In this document: positions 56,511-64,000 of the stretch, in pieces | Numbering within the stretch: the stretch's first letter is position 1 | How the letters are laid out: every line of letters begins with the position of its first letter | Source: Lepeophtheirus salmonis | Lineage: Eukaryota; Arthropoda; Copepoda; Siphonostomatoida; Caligidae | Direction of reading: 5' to 3' | Assembly: GCF_016086655.4 (NCBI RefSeq) | Contig: NC_052135.2 | Location: forward strand, 71,893,702-71,957,701 | Length of the DNA stretch: 64,000 nucleotides | The notes under the pieces: generated by a model | What the model saw: only the letters and a program-made list of their open reading frames with translations | Databases searched by the model: none | Told to the model about the DNA's origin: nothing | Translations under genes and position numbers: made by a program

Positions 56511-57300
56511 TTGACCTCAACCCGCATTGATGTTGACTCTGTTGGATTGTTGGAATATAAAAGGATATCGGGAGAATAACTTTTACGACATATAAGATAA
56601 TACAGACCATCACTCTTAATGCCTCGTCCAACGACTTTATCTGAGTTATACATAAAACATTGATCTCCTATGAAGGAAATTGAAGCTCCTCTTTCAGACA
56701 CTTTTGAAATACTTAAAAAGTCAAACGATAATTCTGGTACATATAATACATCATGAAGTGTGCATGGTCTATCCAAAGTATCAGTCGTAATATCTACATT
56801 GCCAATTCCAATGATCCTCAACGACCTTCCATCTCCAAGTGTGATCTTCATGGACTCTTCTTTCATTGTGTTTATCTCTTTAAAAACACTTTTATCACAA
56901 CACAGATGACTCGTTGCACCTGAATCAATAATCCATTCCTTTAAATTAAACTTATCTAATAATGCAAATTGGTTAATTGTAAGTCTGTAATCTTCTGATT
57001 TAGAGCCTTTACACGTTGCCACTTTGTTTATTTTATTACCTTTCTTCAACCCATGGGGAAACTTACCCGTAAAATTTCTCATTTGGTAACAATCCCTTTT
57101 CTTGGGTCCAGGTTTGCCCCAAGCAAAACATTTGAGCAAGCGTCCGCTCCCAGTGGCTAAACCCTTTTCAGGTTCTCTTGAAGTATTATCTTCAAGCTTC
57201 CTCTCTGTGTTCAAGATCCGCTCCACGACTATTTCCCAATTAGGTATCTCAGGATGAGCCTCCAATGCCATCACAAGCATGTTCAAATCTTTAGGAAAGC
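56476..57300 (-). pseudogene. Ty1/copia gag-protease fragment
   Basis: The minus-strand frame (open 57286-56411) begins inside gag (SFPKDLNMLVMALEAHPEIP, then VERILNTERKLED). A zinc-knuckle remnant CFAWGKPGPKKRDC follows at residues 53-66; the usual pattern is CxxCxxxGHxxxxC, so the second Cys is Trp and the His is Pro. Next is the aspartic protease, with WIIDSGATSHLCCD at about 118-131 holding the D-S-G active site, LGDGRSLRIIGIGNVDI, and DVLYVPELSFDFLSISKVSE. The start of the GAG-pre-integrase domain is at GLYYLICRK (227-235). From about residue 263 it changes into the Tc1 sequence of the neighbouring remnant. Integrase, reverse transcriptase and LTRs are absent. Frame is open for 291 codons, so the copy is fairly young, but it is incomplete. 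Confidence 0.75.
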
Positions 57301-58902
57301 TAGTGTTTTACAAACTCCCAGAAGAATCGCAAACCAAGCTATACAACTTTCAAATCTTTTATGATGACATCGATGGCTTTATAAGCAAAGCGCATAGCCT
57401 AAGTGTTGTCATCAAATCTCATCAAATATAATGCGTCCAGTCAAAACCCTTAACTTTATCTTGCACATGAAAGAAATAGTTTGCAGCCAAATAAGTGAAA
57501 AAGATTGCATGTAAATCATAATGATTACTTTTCATTTTCTACAGGTAGCAAGATTGTACTATCGAAATGTAAAAGTGAGACCTGAGTTCCTGCAGTCATT
57601 CAAAAAGCTTCTCTATGAAGCATGGTTCATCTGAAATCATTTTGTAAAGGGTAAATCTATCGGTGTTTCTTCACAGATGAATAATGATCCTTATTATTAT
57701 CGCCAAAGAATGTAAACAAAAAATCAGTTAGCACTTTTGAATCAATACAGCTCCCACATCTACCTAGCTCTTTGCCCTCTTTAAAAATACCAATTGGGCT
57801 AGTAGATTTTTATCAGATAATTTTGAATTCAATATCTCAACAAGAAGATTTGTTTTCTGGTTGTAGGTCCAAACATATGTATAGTGAATTTGTTCCACTA
57901 ACTCCTGGTAATATAGACAGTTTGGGTCTCAATGTACAATTTTTGATTAGACCATTTCAATCTCAGGATGTGTCTTTTTCAAAGACTGAATCAATTCTTT
58001 CAAGTTACTTAAAACCAATCGTTTTTGCTTGTGAACATATTTATCAGTTTCAGTGCATTTTTTATCAAATTTTATTTTAATTGAACAATCTTTTTCCTTC
58101 CATTAATGTTGTTTGCTCTCCTCGACAGCAGATAAGATACTGATTCCGTAGAGTTGAACAAAAATACTGTATAAATTTATTAAAGTATTATAACTGCTGT
58201 CCATATAACTCAATGAATCATCCTTCATTAATGAATCTTGATTTACAGTGACTGATGGATACTAACTACTTCAACTTGATTTTATAATAAATTTATACAT
58301 TATTAAGAATTAAATATAGATAACATAAAAATGATAGGAATATAAATAAATATATGACTGATTTTTAATGTAATATACTTACTAAATATACAATATATTG
58401 ACTAACCTTAACAGTAATTTATTCAAGCATATTCTTTCCCAAGTAGATAATTTTATCCGAAATGTTGCAGAAATTAATTGACTTTGTTTCCGAAAATAAA
58501 AATTAAAGTAGATTTCACCCTGAACTAAAATTGTCAATACTATATCAAATATATATTGCCCAAGCACTAAACTTTCTATGTATTTAGTTTTTAGTATATG
58601 AAAATAAATTTGTCAGAAAAAAATAGGGTGTTTAAGATATGGACCGCAGAAGAGGGTGCTGTCACTGAAAGGGAAATAGGTTTCTTTTAAAGTATTTTTT
58701 TCATTTTTAATGTTCGAATGGGTGTTTGTGTTTTTTTATATTAAAATCCGAAGAAGTTGCATTGTTATACATACCATATAAATAACCCTTATAGTTTAAA
58801 TTTAGTCCTTAGGACAAAAGACATCATACTAAAAATGTAAATATTTATAATCAAACAAAAGTATAAAAATCTAAAAAAAAGTTCATATAATTCAAATAAA
58901 AA
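57301..58902. other. Mixed AT-rich stretch with decayed coding-like pieces
   Basis: 57300-57700 on the minus strand gives scattered readable pieces (for example ISDEPCFIEKLFE, LRSHFYISIVQSCYL). 57772-58080 is open on the plus strand (SLKIPIGLVDFYQ, FVPLTPGNIDSLG) while its minus strand also reads YVHKQKRLVLSNLKELIQSL. Neither strand shows a known motif. 58100-58900 shows nothing. These may be fossils of another repeat; no call is justified. Confidence 0.3.
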
Positions 58903-59088
58903 CTAAGATAAAGTTGTGAAACTAGAAAATGTACAAACTGTACACTTTTCAAAAAAAAGTAACAAAAATAAAAAATAACAAAATTGACATACATTTTTGC
59001 CGGATTTGAACCTCCTGTATCTTCTTATAGTCTTGTGTATGGTTGTGACATGGATTGCAGAGTCCTCATCAAGGAATCGCCTGCCCAT
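58903..59088 (-). other. Short frame with Tc1-like HTH resemblance
   Basis: The minus strand reads MGRRFLDEDSAIHVTTIHKT then IRRYRRFKSGKN before losing sense. VTTIHKTIRRYRR resembles a Tc1/mariner recognition helix (STVxRxIKRYxxTG). It lies 50 bases from a group IV-like terminus at 59137. Weak. Confidence 0.25.
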
Positions 59089-59136
59089 GACTAATCAATG
59101 TTGCCAAAATTGGGAATCTTCATAATGAGCACTACA

Positions 59137-59165
59137 TACCGGGCGCAGGAAGAAATTACAATTGG
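59137..59165 (+). mobile_element. Solitary group IV-like terminus
   Basis: TACCGGGCGCAGGAAGAAAT resembles the group IV end TACCGGGCCGTGCAAAATTA. It faces right, but no interior or partner end follows. Confidence 0.35.
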
Positions 59166-61974
59166 TCTTACGTCCTTGTTATAAATTTCTTCTTCAATGT
59201 TTCATTTAGTAAAAATTAGTGTTTTTCCATTTAAAAAAGTATAATTTACGGACTTACTTCTGATTGAACTATCGGTTGCAGGTCCCAATAATAAAATTGA
59301 TAGTAGCATTTTTTTTTTCTTCAAGCATTTCATATTTGAAATAATATTTTTTTTAAATTTTATTAGATGAGCAATCAGCTATATTAATGTTTTAGCAAGG
59401 AGAGTCCAAATAAATATCTTCATTGGCAATTTGGAGCTGACCGTAAATTGTCTACCGTCTGCGATTTGATTCGTTGAGCTTAAAATGGTTGATTTTCATG
59501 ATTTCGGCAAATCAATAGTTTTTTAAATAACTATTGATAATTTCAAACACCTCCTCTGAAGTAGCTATAACAAAAGGTATTTCCAAGTGCCAAGGCATTA
59601 GAGGGACATGCTTGTTTACAGAAAATTTGAATTTTCATATACATAATTGGACAATTCTCATTTGTATAGTGAATAGGAATTATGTTTTGTCTAAAAGTTT
59701 AGTACACTTGGGTCGATTCTATTGACAATTTTTTTTTTTTTTTTTTTTGCAAAATTACCTCAAAAATAACCACTGTAGAGTTGTAGTTGAATCGACGATT
59801 AGCCTTCCATCAAGCTCTATGGCTAGCACACCAGGAAGGAAACAAGGCTGAAACATATAAATAAGTGTTTTCAGATTCTAGCATCAACCATCCGTAAATA
59901 GGACAAGTGTCACTCAGTTGTCGAATTTCGCGACAAGTCAATAAAAATATTTTGATAAATTTTATGTAAAATTCTAAATAAAGTGTCCTTCCTCCTCCCA
60001 TTTGAGATTTAGGTCGTTTTATAGCTACAATGCACCTTCGATGAAACAACTTTACTATGCACTTTTCATCTTCCTTCATTCAACTTCTATTAATCTGGGT
60101 AGAGAAGTAGCCTTATAAATAACCTATGTAATCACCAGGTTATTGTAGACATTGATTCTTTTTTGCAGATTGAAAGATATCAGCCTCTAATTGTCGATTA
60201 ATTTTTTGATTCAGGGTCAATTAATTGGAGTCCGCTATATTGCCATATTATACCTAGTAATTAAATTTGGTTTTTAATAGGACAGCCCATAAATTTTGTA
60301 TGTTATTTCTGGACACCATTCACCTAACGGAAGAAATCCTGATTTTTCGCTATTATTTTCCTGTCTTGATTTCTCTCCAAATTTTCTACAGAAGTTCACG
60401 ACTATTTCAATCCTTTTCACTAATTTTCTTAATTGCACTAGGTGTGATAAAAGTTTCAGACTTAATCTGTTTCAATCGTTTAATTTGGTCATTTTGGGTT
60501 CCAAGCCTTTTTTTTATCCATAGCTATCTATGAAACACAGTATAATGTAAAGTTTTGGAAAAATATAAAACCATATTTGAGAATTTATTTTAGATTGTTG
60601 CGAAAAAGTTGAGCCTTTTTTTTTTCTTTGCATTAATACCTTTTTTTGTTGATGAAAAAATAAATTAATTGAGTTGATTAGCTATAGCTTTTCCCGATGT
60701 CATGGATACGTAGCTGCCCTGAAAGCTTTGTCGTAGTTTTAAAATAAAAAAATCATAAGAGAAGGTTTGCTTTGGAATCCTAAAACCATAAAATTTAAAA
60801 GGAGAATGAAAATCGATTTCAATTTGTTGGTGATCGAAGCTAGCTCAGAGTGGTAATACGCATTTTTTGTGATTTATATGATGGATTTCGAGGCAAGAGC
60901 CAATTAATCCAGGAAATTGGTTTGCTTTTTCTCAAGGAAACAGTTTCATTCAGACTGAAGACATACGCTAAAATAGCCATATTAAGCATATATATAACTT
61001 TTTTTTCAAGATTTTAGTATTAAGTTGGTGGTTACTATATATCTCTAAGCTAAGATATCCTAAAAGGGTAAGAATTAGCAGTTTTTTACCATGATTAATT
61101 ATTGCTTGAAAGAATGGGAAAAATCTCTGTTTGTAAGAATTTACCGAGTTAAGACTCAAATTTGGGAGCCAAGTCAAGATCTTATCCAAATCACTCATTC
61201 TAAAGAATTCTTTGGTACATGTTGGACTAGGGACATTCTTGGAGACAAATGTGTTAGTACTCTCCTTTCATATTCAGATCCAGTAAAAAAGGAGTAATTT
61301 TTTTAGCCTAACAGTAAGGGCAATTAACTGTACATATCTAAGATACAATTGCCTCAATATTTTGCATTAACAAATCTGGTTTTAGTGACATTAAATTTTT
61401 CATCAGAGCATGTCGAGGTATTCTACTTTTTCCTCTTCTCATATTAAATGAACTTATTTTATGAATTCCAACATTGCTCAAAAACACTTTGGAATTACTA
61501 CCACAAAAGTAATGCTCTATGCTTGTTTGTTTTTATGTATTCATTTTGAAGATTAGGTACTGTTGGAACGAAGATCACTGGTATTTTTCTTATTTGAGTG
61601 TGACTAAGATATTCTCTTTTGAAAATAAAAGAATAATGATAGTTATAGAAAACAAAAAAGATTGGCAACAACAAAAAAACTCTCACACTAAAAAATGCTT
61701 GGGTGCTATAATCCTAAATATAGGCATTATCACTTCTGCAGAGGTTTTTCTTTAAGCATTGAATGGTAAAGCTTTATGTCAAGAACTCAATATATATAAA
61801 AATAGCTTCTTGACTTGAATTTGCAATAAGTCAGTCAAAGATGCTAATTTCTAGTCAGAATTACTCTTTAACTCTGTTCTCGAGTATTTTCTGACTCCAA
61901 AGATCTTTTTGTCATTCTATAAAATAAATGTAGAATATTGCATATAATTCTTTATATTTTATAAAACCAAGAAT
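59166..61974. other. AT-rich stretch, weak open frames only
   Basis: Frames at 59810-60079 (minus), 60267-60533 (plus, with the minus strand reading KLLSHLVQLRKLVKRIEIVV and LGEWCPEITYKIYGLSY), 61091-61297 and 61519-61755 (plus) are 60-90 codons long with no recognised motif. A T run at 59729-59748 is present. No call is justified. Confidence 0.35.
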
Positions 61975-62225
61975 TATTCTGATATCGATCTCCAATTCTA
62001 TTCTGAGTCCAACAAGGACTTACAAAAATAACTCTGCAACAAATCTTTAAGATTACTCTTTGTCTTCTATGAGTACACACGAATGTTCAATCAGGGTTTG
62101 AATATAATTGAAAATAGTGGAAAAGCAAGTTCACTTCTTAGGAGTTTAGGCCAGGATACAAATATATTAATATTTACATCGTTAATAATGACAACAGTCA
62201 AGGGAAAGAAAGTTCTTTCTATGGA
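61975..62225. repeat. Dispersed repeat, copy A
   Basis: CAATTCTATTCTGAGTCCAAC through TCTATGAGTACACACGAATG and AACAGTCAAGGGAAAGAAAG matches 63340-63560 over about 200 bp with moderate divergence, and a shorter part matches 11424-11560. The shared DNA includes the QDG-like region of the group V transposase at 11510, so this may be a Tc1/mariner-derived repeat. Confidence 0.5.
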
Positions 62226-62245
62226 TTACAATTTTTTTTTAAAAA

Positions 62246-62351
62246 GACGGGCCTGAAAAGGTTCATGAGTAACTGTCAAAAGAGTTGTATATCTTTCATT
62301 TACGAGTGCTGCCATATTCACATTGAGGTAGGAAAATTTTCAGAACACCAT
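62246..62351 (-). mobile_element. Group II mariner terminal fragment
   Basis: Read inward from 62351: GATGGTGTTCTGAAAATTTTCC, then ATGGCAGCACTCGTAAATG and TTGACAGTTACTCATG. The same order occurs at the right end of the copy at 32442-32935 (GGTCTGAAAAGTTTCC, ATGGCAGTGCTTGTATAT, TTGACAGTTACTTAC). Only the 5' end remains. Confidence 0.6.
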
Positions 62352-63163
62352 CGTTTAATAATAACATTTTTTATTTCACAGTATTAATTATTAACTAACT
62401 GGATCAAGTAATCTAAAAATAAAATCCCTCCAAAATGAGAAACCATATTATGTAAATATCTATGTATATGAAATAAATATATAAATCAATAATAGTACCA
62501 TAATTTTTGGTTTTTCCTTCCCTTTTGCAAACAAACTAAAACAGAAAATGCATCAATATCGTGATTGCAAATTTTTAAGTTCATGTATGTTTTAATACTT
62601 TATTCAACTTACATATACATCCATGTTTGTAGTGTACATAAGGTGTATCTATGAGTAGTTACTAGGAGTTGATTAAATTAAAGATGTGCAATCAAATTCA
62701 TATATTTGTAGTTAAAAAAGTTATATTCTTTTATAAATTGGTAACATGGATACTGAATATATAAGTAAACAAAACTTTTATCTAAATAGTGAATTTGGTA
62801 ATTGATTTTTGTGAAATTAAAGTAAATAAATACACTATACATATTTGATATACAAACAACTTATTTATATTTAAAAAATCTAAAAATATAGGTTAAGTAT
62901 TATTAAATATAATCTCAACTCGAGTGAGATTTTTGTTTGGTGTTTATAATTTTCTAAATCTGTAAATAAAATTGTTTAATTCTTCAAAAAAAAACATGCA
63001 ATTTTATAAAGTATTTACTATACTCATGATTGCTCATAAATGAATGTGAGTAACTTTAGATTGTTTGATGGGACTTATCAATAAAAATTATTATGTTTAA
63101 TTACAAAAATCCTGTGTATTATAGGACAAATAATAATATTAAAAAAAAATGATCAAGGCAAAC
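62352..63163. other. AT-rich non-coding stretch
   Basis: Nothing supported. Confidence 0.4.
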
Positions 63164-63330
63164 TTTGACAATTTAAAATTATTTGGGGAGGATAGCAGCT
63201 ACAGTCAACTGTCACAAGGGAGGAGGAGGAGGAGAAGGAAATAAATTAGGATATTGACAATTTGAAGAATGTATTTTAGGAGAGCAGTTATAATTGGCTG
63301 TATCTTGGGAGAGGTATAAAAAAAAAAAAA
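63164..63330 (+). repeat. Two-copy tandem duplication, unit about 87 bp
   Basis: TTTGACAATTTAAAATTATT then GGGGAGGATAGCAGCTACAG at 63164 is repeated as ATTGACAATTTGAAGAATGT then TTAGGAGAGCAGTTATAATT at 63251. The first copy ends in a short GGAGGAGGAGGAG run. Confidence 0.5.
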
Positions 63331-63339
63331 AAGACATGA

Positions 63340-63560
63340 CAAAAATTACTCCAATGTCCATCCTCAATTCTACTCTGAGTCCAACAGGGATTTACAATTA
63401 TAACTCCCCCACATATACTCCAGTTTACCCTTTGTCTTTTATGAGCACACACTAATGGTCAATCAGGTTTTAAATAAATTGAATTTAGTAGAAAATAAAG
63501 TTCACTACACATGAATAAAAAAATTATGGCAACAGCACATGAAAAGAAAGTGATTCTTCA
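63340..63560. repeat. Dispersed repeat, copy B
   Basis: Second copy of the repeat at 61975-62225: CAATTCTACTCTGAGTCCAAC, then TTTTATGAGCACACACTAATG, then GGCAACAGCACATGAAAAG. Same orientation, 1.37 kb apart. Confidence 0.5.
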
Positions 63561-64000
63561 AATGAAGAATTCCATACAAAAAAGGGACATTTTAATAAAG
63601 CATAAGATTTGCATCCTCAATTATATTTATAGATAAACGATACAATAATAGAATTGTAGAATTAGAAGGGGAATATGTTGAAAAATAAAATAAATTCGGA
63701 AAAAAGTTTTGAATCTTTTTAGGTTGGAAACTTCTAAGACCACACTCGTATACTGGCAAGTGTGTTTTTGTTATTTAAAGCAGTTATCAGTACTATTTCT
63801 TTCTTTCAAAGAAAACAGATGTGTATAAAATAATCACTAGTGGTGTGCTCATATATAAAAATAAAGTAAGATAAATAATTTGTTAAAGAGTTATAAGCGA
63901 ACACCATGCGTCATATTTAAGTTTAAACTAAAGATTATTTCTAAACTTTATGAAAAACAAGTTTGTTAAGACAGTGAAAACAAAACTATGAGTATTTCCA
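63561..64000. other. AT-rich end of window with a group II terminus
   Basis: GGTTGGAAACTTCTAAGACC at 63722-63741, followed by ACACTCGTATAC, is a group II mariner terminus (GGTCTGAAAAGTTTCC read inward). No interior is evident. The rest is AT-rich without features. Confidence 0.4.

Noticed and set aside
57772..58080. 102-codon plus-strand ORF
   Set aside because: Alternative start, no motif, and the minus strand is equally protein-like; strand and function cannot be decided.
59729..59748. T run as a terminator or retroposon tail
   Set aside because: Homopolymers of this length are frequent in this AT-rich window and no retroposed gene lies beside it.
60267..60533. Hydrophobic plus-strand ORF, possible membrane protein
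   Set aside because: Two overlapping frames are open on the same strand and the minus strand reads at least as well; composition explains the hydrophobicity.

Overview
This window is AT-rich, repeat-dense DNA from a eukaryote, almost certainly an arthropod or similar invertebrate. There are no operons, Shine-Dalgarno sites or dense ORFs, and the few convincing coding segments have splice-like borders. From memory, the Tc1/mariner termini starting ACCGAGTGGTCC and the Tc1 transposase text resemble repeats of caligid copepods such as the salmon louse. That assignment is recall, not a search.

Nearly everything recognisable is transposon debris. Tc1/mariner remnants belong to at least eight groups, labelled here I to VIII, plus a short element with paired Tc1 ends. 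Group I (ACCGAGTGGTCC ends) is at 2312, 10064, 24351, 30560, 32394, 43941 and 49792. Group II (GGTCTGAAAAGTTTCC ends) is at 12612, 32442, 62246 and 63719. Group III (TACAGGTGTG ends, only a DNA-binding domain) is at 13064 and 55236. Group IV is at 31057 and 47030, with a lone end at 59137. Others are at 11424-12135 (group V), 16430 (group VII), 33870 and 56106 (group VI), 40362 (paired ends) and 54067 (group VIII). hAT-type elements lie at 8651-9292, 19351-20095 and 44967-48676. Retroelement pieces are a copia gag-protease fragment (about 56500-57300) and two LINE 3' fragments (37670-38045, 39350-39550).

The most distinctive structure is at 44959-48684. A 3.71 kb element has inverted repeats of about 0.41 kb, termini TAGGGG(G)TATCAC and an exact 8-bp direct duplication ATACGCAT. 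It carries a decayed open reading frame of a family common in invertebrate genomes. A group IV Tc1 copy has landed inside that frame. A second fragment of the same frame lies at 4130-4640 on the other strand.

The best candidate for a host gene is on the plus strand. A long Ser/Thr/Asn/Pro-rich exon (14741-16040, or to the stop at 16061) and a short hydrophobic exon (33522-33672) have compatible phases and fit a mucin-like type I membrane protein with an intron of about 17.5 kb. Other exon-like segments (227-324, 23856-24190, 26605-27030, 48679-48831) are weaker. The remaining sequence is AT-rich intronic or intergenic DNA with simple repeats, and I see no tRNA, rRNA or CRISPR that I can support.
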